Positions 27,277-37,609 of a stretch of 64,000 nucleotides of DNA are shown in pieces; the stretch's first letter is position 1; each line of letters starts with the position of its first letter. A program made the position numbers and the translations under genes. Below the pieces are notes generated by a model that saw nothing but the letters and a program-made list of their open reading frames with translations, had not been told where the DNA came from and did no database searches. This stretch comes from Parabacteroides timonensis. GTDB taxonomy: Bacteria > Bacteroidota > Bacteroidia > Bacteroidales > Tannerellaceae. The stretch spans positions 550,756 through 614,755 of the forward strand of contig NZ_LT669940.1 of the NCBI RefSeq assembly GCF_900128505.1, in the 5' to 3' direction.

Positions 27277-28388
27277 GTGAAGGCCTGAAAACACTAGGAC
27301 TATTATTCAAATCATTGTTCGTACTGGCCAATGTTTTGGTTGTTGTGCTGTTTGTCGCTTCAGCTTACTCAGATCGTGTGTCTCCGGATACAGCCCTTGT
27401 TTTTTCTTACCTGGGGTTGGCGTTTCCCATTTTATGTGTCTTGAATCTCTGTTTTGTTCTCTATTGGTTGTTCCTGTGGGAATGGCGCTTCTTATTGATC
27501 GGGTTAAGTGCTTTTCTAATTTGTTGGGGACCGGTAAAGAAGTATTTTCCTTATCATACCCATGTCAAAGATATTCCGAAGGAGAATACGCTGAAAGTAC
27601 TGACTTATAATGTGATGGGGTTTGCCTATAAGGATCATACCAAAGAATCGCCTAATAAAATTGTGCAATATATAGCCGATTCGGGAGCGGATATTGTTTG
27701 TTTGCAGGAATATGCCGTCAGTAGATCAGATAAGTTTCTGACTTCTCAAAAATTATATAAAGCGTTCGATATGTATCCCTACCGTTCGATAATTCCTATC
27801 AGTTCGTCCGGTTATATGAATTTTGGCATTGCGGTATTCTCTAAATATCCTATTTCGAACTCACGCAGGATAAAATACGAGAGCGAATCTAATGGGTCGT
27901 CTGTTCATGAGCTGAATGTGAATGGAAAAAAGTTGACATTGATTAATAATCACCTCGAATCATTTAAGTTGACGATGGAAGATCGAAGCCGTTATACTGC
28001 ATTTATTAAAAACATCGGGACAGATACTTTCGATGGTATAAAAGGTGCTTTGGAACAGAAGCTAGGACCAGCTTTCAAAATACGGGCCAGACAGGCCGAT
28101 GCAGTAGGTGCTGAAGTGGAAAAGGCCAAAGGCGATTATATCCTGGTTTGTGGCGACTTCAATGACACACCGATCTCATATGCCCACCGGACTATCCAAG
28201 GTCCATTGGTCGATTCATTTGCCGAATCGGGCAGGGGGATGGGGGTTACGTATAACCAGAATATGTTCTTGTTTCGTATAGATAATATTCTGCATTCTCC
28301 GAATATGAAGTCTGTGAATTGTACCGTTGATAAGATTCGTTATTCAGACCACTATCCTTTGTGGTGTTATCTGACAATGGAAGACTAA
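27273..28388 (+). CDS. Membrane-anchored endonuclease/exonuclease/phosphatase family protein
   Basis: A 371-residue protein: three hydrophobic segments in the first ~90 residues, then an EEP domain with LTYNVMG, DIVCLQEYA (catalytic Glu), INNHLESF, YILVCGDFNDTP (catalytic Asp/Asn) and SDHYPLWC (catalytic His). The domain probably faces the periplasm. Substrates of such membrane EEP proteins range from nucleic acids to phospholipids; none can be chosen here. Coupled to the rhomboid genes by a 4-nt overlap. Confidence 0.88.
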   Translation: MSEGLKTLGLLFKSLFVLANVLVVVLFVASAYSDRVSPDTALVFSYLGLAFPILCVLNLCFVLYWLFLWEWRFLLIGLSAFLICWGPVKKYFPYHTHVKDIPKENTLKVLTYNVMGFAYKDHTKESPNKIVQYIADSGADIVCLQEYAVSRSDKFLTSQKLYKAFDMYPYRSIIPISSSGYMNFGIAVFSKYPISNSRRIKYESESNGSSVHELNVNGKKLTLINNHLESFKLTMEDRSRYTAFIKNIGTDTFDGIKGALEQKLGPAFKIRARQADAVGAEVEKAKGDYILVCGDFNDTPISYAHRTIQGPLVDSFAESGRGMGVTYNQNMFLFRIDNILHSPNMKSVNCTVDKIRYSDHYPLWCYLTMED

Positions 28389-28390
28389 AA

Positions 28391-28424
28391 AAGGAGACAC
28401 CTTTACAGGTATCCCCTTACATTA
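28391..28424. terminator. Bidirectional terminator between EEP gene and DUF4468 genes
   Basis: Hairpin AAGGAGACACCT / AGGTATCCCCTT with a 4-nt loop, 12 bp with wobble and one mismatch, between convergent genes. Confidence 0.65.
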
Positions 28425-28444
28425 TATTATATAGCATAATAATC

Positions 28445-28999
28445 TTAGTCCTCTTGTGTTGCGTCAAATACATCTCCGAACAGATTTTCTGCAAAAAAGA
28501 AAGTGGCATTGCAGAATAACAGAGGGTCTTTAATAACAGAAATAGTGTTTGACTTGCCGTTGTTGGCTATGACATTCTCTGCAGGATAGGTTTTGAACTT
28601 CTTCTCGTTTTTCGGATCGTACTGGTAAGAGATATCCGTCAGTTCGATGTTATACTTTTCATCATAACAGTATATTCTCATTTTATATTTGACGATCGTT
28701 TTGTCTGTGTCGTTCAGAAGTAACTCCACCTTTGAATTTACATTGATTGTTCCTTTCGACTTACTGGACGTTACGCTCGACAGGAATACATCCTTACCGT
28801 AATTTTTTCTGGCCCACTTGTCGATGGCATTGAACAATTCGCCTTTTTTCATCCCTTCTGCATCGACTTCATCACTATAGCAAACTTTCCCTTCTTTCAT
28901 GGGAGCGCATGATTCTACAGAACCTTTGTGCCCCTGGGCTATCGCCAGCAAGGGACACATCAAGATCAACAGCAACAGTATGTTTTTTGTCGTTTTCAT
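28445..28999 (-). CDS. Exported DUF4468-like protein (short)
   Basis: A 184-residue protein with signal peptide (MKTTKNILLLLILMCPLLAIAQ) and a DUF4468-type domain: LFNAIDKWARKNYG, then two hydrophobic-charged strands around NDTDKTIVKYKMRIYCYDEKY and ELTDISYQYDP. An ATG at 29014 would overlap the upstream gene; 28999 gives the cleaner signal peptide and a 2-nt gap. It is paralogous to the adjacent longer protein. Function unknown; family members are periplasmic or outer-membrane associated. Confidence 0.75.
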   Translation of the reverse strand: MKTTKNILLLLILMCPLLAIAQGHKGSVESCAPMKEGKVCYSDEVDAEGMKKGELFNAIDKWARKNYGKDVFLSSVTSSKSKGTINVNSKVELLLNDTDKTIVKYKMRIYCYDEKYNIELTDISYQYDPKNEKKFKTYPAENVIANNGKSNTISVIKDPLLFCNATFFFAENLFGDVFDATQED

Positions 29000-29001
29000 G
29001 A

Positions 29002-30021
29002 TTATCTGATCCATACGTTAATGATTTCACCGATAATGATTTTTTGTGTCCCTTCGGTTGATTCCCCTTGTTTGACACACTGAATCATAAACCAGGTTTC
29101 CGGTTCATCCTGTTTGGTGAAAGAAATTGTATAGAAATCGTTGTCTTTAATAGCTTTATATACTTCGCTATCCGGGCTGATAGAGATAGATGCAATATTC
29201 TTTCCAAACATTTTACCCATCTCTTTCCAGGTGGCATAATGTTCTACCAGACTTTCATTATCGCCGGGAGTTACCTGCATCTTACTTTCCGGCAACATGT
29301 TCAGCAGTGTCGACGGGATTTTGTCCGGTTCGAATGCGCTCAGTCCCTGGCATACTTCGATGTTGTTGACAGGCGCTTTAGTTATCTGTTGTGCGGGAAC
29401 TGTGGCCGGAGCTGTTTGCTGTTGTACAGGGGCTACCGCATAAGCCGGAGTGACAACACCTGCCGGCTGGATGCCAAAGGCAGCATCTGCACTCTTGAAC
29501 ATTTCGTCTGCTAAATCGATGGTTTTACGACGGAATTTGCCGTTACCACGGTTCAGTTTATCTTTTTTCTTGTTCAATGCAAATTTGTCTGTGATCCACT
29601 CTTCCGCAGTATATTTTTCGGGTTCACGCTGATAGGATACGTTGTATTCGTAGCGGATGCCGGTCATCTTGATCTTTGCTGAATTATTTTCACATTCTAT
29701 CGTTACGCGATAGTTTATCAATGAACGGTCCAGCGATAATGCCGTGCTTTGGAATACAAGGTATTCTTCACCTACGGCTGCGATATCGCCTTTGTCTTTA
29801 TCGGAATAAACCAGGCGGCGTCCGTCTTCACTGAAGTATTGTTGTGCCCACGAATACATAATATCATAAATCTGATCCTTTGAAAGGGAGGGCATACTTA
29901 TCTCTTTGGAAAATACAACTTTGCCGTCATCTTCAGTTACAGCACCGGCTAAATACTTCTGATCCTCTTGAGCTATAAGCAGAGAAGGAATGAATAAAAG
30001 GAATAATAAAAGATGTTTCAT
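29002..30021 (-). CDS. Exported DUF4468-domain protein (long)
   Basis: A 339-residue protein with signal peptide (MKHLLLFLLFIPSLLIAQ) and an N-terminal DUF4468 domain (about residues 35-140): SLSKDQIYDIMYSWAQQYF, LINYRVTIECENNSAKIKMT, YEYNVSY. A Pro/Ala/Gln-rich linker (about 185-215, APVQQQTAPATVPAQQ) joins it to a C-terminal domain of ~115 residues ending in IIIGEIINVWIR that I do not recognise. First gene of a two-gene operon with its paralogue. Confidence 0.8.
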   Translation of the reverse strand: MKHLLLFLLFIPSLLIAQEDQKYLAGAVTEDDGKVVFSKEISMPSLSKDQIYDIMYSWAQQYFSEDGRRLVYSDKDKGDIAAVGEEYLVFQSTALSLDRSLINYRVTIECENNSAKIKMTGIRYEYNVSYQREPEKYTAEEWITDKFALNKKKDKLNRGNGKFRRKTIDLADEMFKSADAAFGIQPAGVVTPAYAVAPVQQQTAPATVPAQQITKAPVNNIEVCQGLSAFEPDKIPSTLLNMLPESKMQVTPGDNESLVEHYATWKEMGKMFGKNIASISISPDSEVYKAIKDNDFYTISFTKQDEPETWFMIQCVKQGESTEGTQKIIIGEIINVWIR

Positions 30022-30130
30022 GGTGAATTCTGTGTTTTTTTATGGGCAAAGATATATAATTGTACTTGAAATTAACTATGAGAGTGACAAATAATTAATC
30101 ATATTGCTATATGACAAAGAAAAAAAAGCC

Positions 30131-30138
30131 TATATTTG
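30131..30138 (+). promoter_or_regulatory. Bacteroidetes -7 box upstream of secDF
   Basis: TATATTTG fits TAnnTTTG, 54 bp before the secDF ATG. Confidence 0.5.
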
Positions 30139-30192
30139 CACCCTGTGAAAAAACGAAAATAAATAATGTAATAACATAAACTCAAGATTCAA

Positions 30193-33100
30193 ATGCAAAA
30201 CAAGGGATTTGTAAAGGTCTTCGCTGTGTTACTTACGCTTGTATGTTTGTTCTATCTATCGTTCTCATTTGTAACAAGATATTACAACAATAAAGCCGCT
30301 GAGTATGCAGGAGGGGATCCGTCGAAAGAGAGTCTTTATTTAGACTCATTATCTACTCAGAAGGTATGGTTGGGCTATACGCTCAAGCAGTGCCGTGAAA
30401 TGGAAATTAGTTTAGGACTTGACCTGAAAGGCGGTATGAACGTCGTTCTGGAGTTGAATGTGGCTGATGTAATCCGTTCGCTGTCAAACAATAACCAGGA
30501 TGAAAACTTCAATAAAGCTTTAACTTCAGCTTATGCTCGTCAGGCAACCAGTCAGAAGGACTTTATTGACTTGTTTGCAGAAGAGTACAAGAACCTGGAC
30601 AGTGGCGCACGTTTGTCTGCCATATTCAGTACATTTGAACTGAAAGATAAAATTACTCCGCAGAGCACAGATGCTCAGGTTGTTTCTGTATTGAAAGATG
30701 AGTTGAAAAGTGCTATCGATAACTCGTTTAACGTATTACGTACTCGTATCGACCGTTTCGGTGTAGTTTCTCCGAACATTCAACGTCTGGAAACAGCAGG
30801 TCGTATCCTGGTGGAACTTCCGGGTGTGAAAGAACCGGAACGTGTTCGTAAATTGTTGCAGGGTAGCGCTAACCTGGAATTCTGGGAAACTTATCAGTTA
30901 CCGGAAGTGTATCAGCAGTTGGTTGCTGCCGATAATATTCTGGCAACAGTATTGAAAGAACATAATGACGAAGCTTCTGCAACTGAAACAGAAACTGTTT
31001 CTACTGACGGTGCTGATACGACTGTAACGGAAACTGCTACTGTTGATGAAAGTGCAAATACAAACGAAGCTGATTCACTGTTGGCTCAGATCGCTAAGGA
31101 TAAACCGGAGGCTCAGGCTAACCAGTCGATGGAAGAGTTTGCAAAACAGCATCCGTTGTTTGCTTTATTGCAGATCAACCAGTACAACGGTCAGTTAGGT
31201 CGTGGCGCTTCTGTGGGTGTGGCTAATGTAAGAGACATCCCTAAGATCAACGAATACCTTGCAATGAAGCAGGTAAAAGATGTATTGCCTCGTAACCTTT
31301 CTTTGAAATGGGGTGTTAAGGCAATCGACGAAAAAGAACAATATTTCGAATTATATGCTATCAAGGTTACTAACCGTGACGGTTCACCTGCTTTAGGTGG
31401 TGACGTGGTGACTGACGCTAACGCTGACTTCGTTCAGCAGGTAGGTCGTTCAGAACAACAGGTTAGCATGAGCATGAACGCAGAAGGAGCTAAATCATGG
31501 GCTCGTCTGACAAAAGAAAATATCGGTAAATCTATCGCTATCGTTTTGGATGATATGGTTTATTCAGCTCCGAATGTAAACGATGAAATTACCGGAGGAC
31601 GTTCTTCTATCACAGGTCATTTCACTCCGGAAGAAGCGAAGGACTTGGCAAACGTATTGAAATCAGGTAAGATGGCTGCTTCGGTACATATCGTACAGGA
31701 AGACGTTGTCGGTCCGTCACTGGGTCAGGAAGCTATCAGTTCAGGTGTTATCTCATTTGCGCTGGCTTTGATCCTGTTGATGGTTTATATGTGTGCATTC
31801 TACGGAATTATCCCGGGTCTGATTGCAGACGGTGCACTGGTATTGAACATCTTCTTCACAATGGGTATCCTTGCTTCTTTCCAGGCAGTACTTACTTTGC
31901 CGGGTATCGCCGGTATGGTGTTGACGCTGGGTATGGCGGTCGATGCAAACGTGTTGATCTACGAACGTACAAAAGAAGAACTTCGTGCTGGTAAATCGTT
32001 AGGCAAGGCTATTGCCGATGGTTATAGCAATGCGTTCTCTGCTATTTTCGACTCAAACTTAACATCTATCATTACCGGTGTCGTATTGTTCTATTTCGGT
32101 ACAGGTCCTATCCGTGGTTTCGCAACTACCATGATCATCGGTCTGTTCGCTTCTTTCCTTACTGCAGTCTTCCTGACTCGTATCGTTTATGAAGCATTAC
32201 TGGCTAAAGATAAACTGAAGAATGTAACATTTGTAACTTCAATTACAAAAGACCTGTTGACTAATCCGAAGATCAACTTCCTCGGAGCCCGTAAAGTAGG
32301 TTATATTATTCCTGCTGTTATTATCCTGCTGGGAGCTATCTCTATGTCAACAATCGGTTTGAACAATGGTATCGACTTCACCGGTGGACGTAACTATATC
32401 GTTCGTTTCGACCAGGATGTGAAGACGGACGAAGTTCGTAATATGTTGGATGAAAAATTGGACGGTGCTGTAAGTGTTATCACTATCGGTACCCCGGATC
32501 AGGTTCGTATCTCTACCAACTATAAGATCGAAGATGCAGATCCAGCAGTAGACCAGGAAATCGAATCACTGTTGTTCGAAGGCGTTAAAACGTTGCTTCC
32601 TGCAGATGTGACTTTGGATAAGTTCACAACAACTTATATCCAGAGCTCACAGAAGGTAGGACCGAGTATGGCTGACGACATCAAGAATAGTGCTATCATG
32701 GCCGTTATCTTCGCTATGTTCTGTATGGCGGCTTATATCCTGCTTCGTTTCCGTGACTGGGCTTTCTCTGTAGGAGCATTTGCTTCAGTTGCAGTAACAA
32801 CATTGTGTATCATTTCTTTCTATACATTATTATGGAAGTTGTTACCGTTCTCTATGGAAGTCGACCAGACGTTTATCGCGGCTATCCTGACGATTATCGG
32901 TTACTCTATCAATGATACCGTGGTTGTATTCGACCGTATCCGTGAAACGATCGGTCTGTATCCGAAGCGCGACCGTTACCAGGTGATCAATGATGCATTG
33001 AACTCTACATTGTCTCGTACATTCAATACATCATTAACAACATTGGTTGTTGTACTTTGTATCTTTATCCTTGGTGGTAGCACAATCCGTAGCTTTACGT

Positions 33101-33222
33101 TCGCTATCCTGCTGGGTATCGTAGTCGGAACATATTCAACATTGTTCATTGCAACTCCGATCGCATACGAAATACAGAAAAGAAAGATCAATAAGAAAGC
33201 GGCTGCTGAATTAGCAAAATAA
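30193..33222 (+). CDS. secDF: Protein translocase subunit SecDF (fused)
   Basis: A 1009-residue inner-membrane protein that uses the proton gradient to pull exported proteins through SecYEG. The SecD half has the signature GLDLKGGMNVVLEL (about residues 75-90), a periplasmic P1 domain interrupted by a Thr/Glu-rich acidic insert (about 255-300), and the VDANVLIYERTKEELRAG transmembrane motif. The SecF half starts near residue 690 with GIDFTGGRNYIVRF and contains GYSINDTVVVFDRIRE. Twelve transmembrane segments are expected. Fusion is standard in Bacteroidetes. The terminator at 33245 closes it. Confidence 0.97.
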   Translation: MQNKGFVKVFAVLLTLVCLFYLSFSFVTRYYNNKAAEYAGGDPSKESLYLDSLSTQKVWLGYTLKQCREMEISLGLDLKGGMNVVLELNVADVIRSLSNNNQDENFNKALTSAYARQATSQKDFIDLFAEEYKNLDSGARLSAIFSTFELKDKITPQSTDAQVVSVLKDELKSAIDNSFNVLRTRIDRFGVVSPNIQRLETAGRILVELPGVKEPERVRKLLQGSANLEFWETYQLPEVYQQLVAADNILATVLKEHNDEASATETETVSTDGADTTVTETATVDESANTNEADSLLAQIAKDKPEAQANQSMEEFAKQHPLFALLQINQYNGQLGRGASVGVANVRDIPKINEYLAMKQVKDVLPRNLSLKWGVKAIDEKEQYFELYAIKVTNRDGSPALGGDVVTDANADFVQQVGRSEQQVSMSMNAEGAKSWARLTKENIGKSIAIVLDDMVYSAPNVNDEITGGRSSITGHFTPEEAKDLANVLKSGKMAASVHIVQEDVVGPSLGQEAISSGVISFALALILLMVYMCAFYGIIPGLIADGALVLNIFFTMGILASFQAVLTLPGIAGMVLTLGMAVDANVLIYERTKEELRAGKSLGKAIADGYSNAFSAIFDSNLTSIITGVVLFYFGTGPIRGFATTMIIGLFASFLTAVFLTRIVYEALLAKDKLKNVTFVTSITKDLLTNPKINFLGARKVGYIIPAVIILLGAISMSTIGLNNGIDFTGGRNYIVRFDQDVKTDEVRNMLDEKLDGAVSVITIGTPDQVRISTNYKIEDADPAVDQEIESLLFEGVKTLLPADVTLDKFTTTYIQSSQKVGPSMADDIKNSAIMAVIFAMFCMAAYILLRFRDWAFSVGAFASVAVTTLCIISFYTLLWKLLPFSMEVDQTFIAAILTIIGYSINDTVVVFDRIRETIGLYPKRDRYQVINDALNSTLSRTFNTSLTTLVVVLCIFILGGSTIRSFTFAILLGIVVGTYSTLFIATPIAYEIQKRKINKKAAAELAK

Positions 33223-33244
33223 GAAGCAGTTACGATAAGATAAA

Positions 33245-33282
33245 GAAGAGGCTGTCTAGTTTTTTAGGCAGCCTCTTTTTGC
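33245..33282 (+). terminator. Terminator after secDF
   Basis: Hairpin AGAGGCTG ... CAGCCTCT followed by TTTTT. Confidence 0.85.
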
Positions 33283-33391
33283 TTTTATTATGCTTCTAAA
33301 CATATATGTGAAATTGCTCAAACGTAAGGAAATAATTACCTTGTAGGCCACTTATAGGATGTTTTTCTGACAGATTGTAAGTAATAGATAA

Positions 33392-35401
33392 ATGTCATCA
33401 GTTATGCAAATACATCTTGGTCGCCAACTACCGGAATATCCTTCTTTTGTTGCCGGTATCCGCCGCGCTCCTGATCGCGGCTATACGCTTACGCCCACAC
33501 AAACCGAAACAGCATTGAAAAATGCTTTAAGGTATGTACCCAATGAACTTCATGCAACGTTAGCCCCCGAATTTATGGAGGAACTTCTTACCCGTGGAAG
33601 GATATACGGCTATCGTTATCGTCCCGAGGGAGATTTGAAAGCACGTTCGATTGAAGATTATAAAGGGAATTGCCTGGAAGGGAAAGCTTTTCAGGTGATG
33701 ATAGATAACAATCTCTGTTTCGATATTGCCTTGTATCCCTACGAATTGGTTACTTATGGCGAAACCGGTCAAGTTTGTCAGAACTGGATGCAATACCGGC
33801 TTATCAAGCAGTATCTGGAAGTAATGACACAGGAACAGACACTGGTTATCGAGTCAGGCCATCCTTTGGGATTGTTCCGGTCGAAGCCGGAAGCTCCGCG
33901 GGTCATCATCACAAATTCGATGATGGTCGGTTTGTTCGACAACCAGAAAGACTGGCATATTGCCGCCCAGATGGGAGTGGCTAATTATGGACAGATGACG
34001 GCCGGAGGATGGATGTACATCGGTCCGCAAGGTATCGTTCATGGTACGTTCAATACGCTATTGAATGCCGGTCGCCTGAAATTAGGCATCCCGCAGGATA
34101 AAGACCTTAGAGGCCATCTTTTTGTCTCTTCCGGGTTGGGCGGTATGAGCGGGGCACAACCGAAAGCAGCGGTTATAGCCGGGGCAGCCTGCATTGTTGC
34201 CGAAGTCGACTTTTCACGTATCGAGACACGGCGTTCACAAGGATGGGTACAGCTGGTTACTGCTGATAAAGCGGAGGCTTTCCGTTTGGCAAAGAAAGCG
34301 CAGGCTGCGAAAGAGCCGCTTTCGATAGCCTTTCATGGTAACATTGTCGACCTGCTGGAATATGCCGGAGCGGAATCTGTTCATATCGATCTCTTGAGTG
34401 ACCAGACATCCTGCCATGCCGTCTACGAAGGTGGCTATTGTCCGGCAGGCATCAGTTTTGAGGAACGGACACGGCTGTTGTCGGATGATCATGATAGGTT
34501 TTGTACTTTAGTCGATCAGTCGTTATGCAGGCATTATGAGATAATAAAGAAGCTGGTGGCCTCGGGTACCTATTTCTTCGATTATGGCAATTCATTTATG
34601 AAAGCGATTTACGATGCCGGAGTAAAAGAAATATCCAGGAACGGAATAGATGAGAAAGACGGTTTTATCTGGCCTTCTTATGTGGAAGATATTATGGGGC
34701 CTGAACTGTTCGATTACGGCTATGGACCTTTCCGCTGGGTATGCCTGAGCGGTAAACATGAAGATTTAATAAAAACAGACCATGCGGCAATGGATTGTAT
34801 CGATCCGGAACGCAGGGGACAAGACCGGGATAATTATAACTGGATACGCGATGCCGAAAAGAACCGGCTGGTGGTCGGTACGCAGGCCCGTATCTTGTAT
34901 CAGGATGCTGAAGGGCGGTTGAAGATAGCTCTCCGCTTTAACCGGATGGTACGTGGTGGTGAGATCGGCCCTGTTATGTTAGGCCGCGACCACCACGACG
35001 TAAGTGGAACAGATTCGCCTTTCCGTGAAACAGCCAATATTTATGACGGTAGTAACGTAATGGCCGATATGGCCGTGCAATGTTTTGCCGGAAATGCTGC
35101 ACGTGGAATGAGCCTGGTTGCTCTCCATAACGGTGGAGGAGTAGGAATCGGTAAGGCTATAAACGGTGGCTTCGGCATGTTGCTCGACGGAAGCGAACGG
35201 GTGGACGAAATATTACGTTCTGCCATGCTGTGGGATGTCATGGGAGGCGTGGCACGCCGGTCATGGGCCCGTAACCCGCATGCAATCGAGACCTGTGAAG
35301 TATTTAATAAGAAAAATGAAGATCAGTATCATATAACGATTCCTTATATTCCACAGGAAACGTTGATACACCAAATAGTAGAGACCTCTTTAAATATCTG
35401 A
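33392..35401 (+). CDS. hutU: Urocanate hydratase
   Basis: A 669-residue NAD-dependent enzyme converting urocanate to imidazolonepropionate, the second step of histidine degradation. Family signatures include NSMMVGLFDNQKDWHIAAQ, TAGGWMYIGPQGIVHGT, SGLGGMSGAQPKAA and, towards the end, MSLVALHNGGGVGIGKAING. The protein is longer than the ~555-residue enzyme of proteobacteria, matching the long Bacteroidetes/eukaryote type. First gene of the hut operon; 4-nt gap to ftcD. Confidence 0.96.
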   Translation: MSSVMQIHLGRQLPEYPSFVAGIRRAPDRGYTLTPTQTETALKNALRYVPNELHATLAPEFMEELLTRGRIYGYRYRPEGDLKARSIEDYKGNCLEGKAFQVMIDNNLCFDIALYPYELVTYGETGQVCQNWMQYRLIKQYLEVMTQEQTLVIESGHPLGLFRSKPEAPRVIITNSMMVGLFDNQKDWHIAAQMGVANYGQMTAGGWMYIGPQGIVHGTFNTLLNAGRLKLGIPQDKDLRGHLFVSSGLGGMSGAQPKAAVIAGAACIVAEVDFSRIETRRSQGWVQLVTADKAEAFRLAKKAQAAKEPLSIAFHGNIVDLLEYAGAESVHIDLLSDQTSCHAVYEGGYCPAGISFEERTRLLSDDHDRFCTLVDQSLCRHYEIIKKLVASGTYFFDYGNSFMKAIYDAGVKEISRNGIDEKDGFIWPSYVEDIMGPELFDYGYGPFRWVCLSGKHEDLIKTDHAAMDCIDPERRGQDRDNYNWIRDAEKNRLVVGTQARILYQDAEGRLKIALRFNRMVRGGEIGPVMLGRDHHDVSGTDSPFRETANIYDGSNVMADMAVQCFAGNAARGMSLVALHNGGGVGIGKAINGGFGMLLDGSERVDEILRSAMLWDVMGGVARRSWARNPHAIETCEVFNKKNEDQYHITIPYIPQETLIHQIVETSLNI

Positions 35402-35405
35402 AGTT

Positions 35406-36311
35406 ATGAGTAGTTGGAGTAAGATAATGGAATGTGTTCCCAATTTTAGTGAAGGAAGAGATTTGGGGAAGATAGAAAAAATAATAGAGCCATTCAGAGC
35501 CAGACAGGGAGTCAAATTGTTAGATTATAGTAATGATGAAGATCATAACCGTCTGGTGGTAACCGTGGTCGGTGAACCCGAGGCATTGAAGGCTGCTCTG
35601 CTGGAAGCTGTCGGACAGGCTGTAGCGTTAATAGATCTGACTTGTCATACCGGACAGCATCCGAGGATGGGAGCTGTCGATGTCGTACCGTTCATTCCTA
35701 TTAAAGGATGTACGATGGAGGAAGCAGTCGGTTTATCGAAGGAGGTAGGCGAACAGATCGCTGCTTTGTATAATGTGCCTGTATTCCTTTATGAAAAGTC
35801 GGCCTCGGCCCCTTACCGTGAAAACCTGGCAGCTGTCAGGAAAGGCGAGTTTGAAGGAATGGCGGATAAGATTAAATTGCCGGAATGGCAACCGGACTTC
35901 GGACCGGCCGAACGCCACCCGACAGCCGGAACCGTTGCTGTGGGCGCACGCATGCCGCTGGTAGCTTATAATGTGAATCTCGGTACGGCAAATCTGGAAA
36001 TAGCTAGCGATATCGCGAAGAAGATCCGTTTTATAGGCGGTGGCCTGCGTTATTGCAAAGCTATGGGAGTAGAGTTGAAAGAGCGCGGAATCACACAGGT
36101 TTCCATAAATATGACCGATTATACCCGTACGGCCCTGTACCGTGCATTCGAACTGGTCAAGGTGGAAGCACGGCGTTACGGAGTGCCGGTGGTTGGAAGT
36201 GAGATAATCGGATTGGTTCCGATGGAAGCATTGATCGATACGGCGTCTTTTTACCTGGGGTTGGAGAACTTTTCGATGAACCAGGTGTTAGAAGCCAGAA
36301 TAATGGAATAA
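35406..36311 (+). CDS. ftcD: Glutamate formimidoyltransferase
   Basis: A 301-residue enzyme moving the formimino group of N-formimidoyl-glutamate to tetrahydrofolate, releasing glutamate. Motifs are MECVPNFSEGRD, DEDHNRLVVTVVG and HPRMGAVDVVPFIP, the typical transferase N-terminal and middle domains. In animals this activity is fused to the cyclodeaminase; here the cyclodeaminase is a separate gene two positions downstream. It replaces the HutG or HutF/HutG steps of other bacteria. 3-nt gap to hutI. Confidence 0.95.
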   Translation: MSSWSKIMECVPNFSEGRDLGKIEKIIEPFRARQGVKLLDYSNDEDHNRLVVTVVGEPEALKAALLEAVGQAVALIDLTCHTGQHPRMGAVDVVPFIPIKGCTMEEAVGLSKEVGEQIAALYNVPVFLYEKSASAPYRENLAAVRKGEFEGMADKIKLPEWQPDFGPAERHPTAGTVAVGARMPLVAYNVNLGTANLEIASDIAKKIRFIGGGLRYCKAMGVELKERGITQVSINMTDYTRTALYRAFELVKVEARRYGVPVVGSEIIGLVPMEALIDTASFYLGLENFSMNQVLEARIME

Positions 36312-36314
36312 AAC

Positions 36315-37565
36315 ATGAAAGGAGATAAATTACTGATAAGAAATGCATCGCAGGTCGTTACCTGCTCCGGTTTTCAGGCAAAGAAAGGTTCGGAAATGTC
36401 CGACCTGCATGTGATTGAAGATGGAGCGGTAGTCGTATCCGGCGGTATAATCACACATGTCGGCTCAACCAAAGATATTTTACGACAGGTCGATGTGGAG
36501 GAATACCTTGAGATTGATGCCAGTGGCCGGGCACTTCTTCCCGGTTTCGTGGATAGTCATACTCATTTTATTTTCGGAGGCTACCGGGAAGAAGAGTTTT
36601 CTTGGCGGTTGAAAGGGGATAGTTATATGTCGATCATGGAACGCGGCGGCGGTATAGCCAATACGGTCAATGCCACTCGCGATTGCGACTTCGAGCAATT
36701 GTGGAGCATCGGCTACGAGCGGCTCGACGAGATGCTCGATATGGGTGTTACGACAGTAGAAGGAAAAAGCGGATACGGGCTTGATTTCGAAACGGAATTA
36801 AGGCAACTGCGCGTTATGGCCGACCTGAACGAGGAACATCCGGTAGACGTGGTTTCCACCTATTTGGGTGCTCATGCCACTCCTCCCGAGTATACCCATC
36901 AGACAGACGACTATATCACTTATATGATCGAGCAGGTATTGCCGGAGCTTCGTTTGGAAAGAACAGTTACCTTTTGTGATGTCTTTTGCGAACAAGGTGT
37001 ATTTTCTCTGAAGCAAAGCGAACGCCTGTTGCGTGCTGCAAGAAGCCAGCGTTTCAAGCTAAAGATGCATGCCGACGAGATCGTATCTCTGGGAGGTGCC
37101 GAACTGGCCGCCCGTCTGAAAGTGGTCAGTGCCGACCATCTTCTTCATGCCTCGGACGAAGGTATCAAACGGATGGCACGTAGCGGGGTGATCGCAACCT
37201 TGCTTCCGCTTACCGCTTTCTCGCTGAACGAACCGTTCGCCCGTGGACGTGAAATGATAGATGCCGGTTGTGCCGTAGCTCTAGCTTCCGATTACAATCC
37301 CGGCAGCAGTTTCTCCTGCTCTATTCCAATGCTGTTTGCTTTGGCCTGTATTCAGATGAAACTGACGGTGGAAGAGGCGGTTACAGCACTGACTATTAAT
37401 GGAGCCGCCGCCTTGGGACGTGCAAACAAGATTGGTAGTATTGACGTAGGAAAGAAAGCCGACCTGGTTTTATTGAAATATCCTTCTTATAAGTTTCTGC
37501 CTTACAATGTAGGAATGAATATTGTGGATACAGTCATCAAGGACGGTATTATTTATATGATCTGA
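36315..37565 (+). CDS. hutI: Imidazolonepropionase
   Basis: A 416-residue amidohydrolase-fold metalloenzyme opening the imidazolone ring to N-formimino-glutamate. Metal-binding VDSHTHFIFGG, substrate region GGGIANTVNATRD, and HADEIVSLGGAELA are typical, with ALASDYNPGSSFS near the end supplying the last metal Asp. Length is normal. Confidence 0.96.
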   Translation: MKGDKLLIRNASQVVTCSGFQAKKGSEMSDLHVIEDGAVVVSGGIITHVGSTKDILRQVDVEEYLEIDASGRALLPGFVDSHTHFIFGGYREEEFSWRLKGDSYMSIMERGGGIANTVNATRDCDFEQLWSIGYERLDEMLDMGVTTVEGKSGYGLDFETELRQLRVMADLNEEHPVDVVSTYLGAHATPPEYTHQTDDYITYMIEQVLPELRLERTVTFCDVFCEQGVFSLKQSERLLRAARSQRFKLKMHADEIVSLGGAELAARLKVVSADHLLHASDEGIKRMARSGVIATLLPLTAFSLNEPFARGREMIDAGCAVALASDYNPGSSFSCSIPMLFALACIQMKLTVEEAVTALTINGAAALGRANKIGSIDVGKKADLVLLKYPSYKFLPYNVGMNIVDTVIKDGIIYMI

Positions 37566-37609
37566 GAAGTATGTTATTCATTGTTTAACACCTTAAATAT
37601 AATTATACT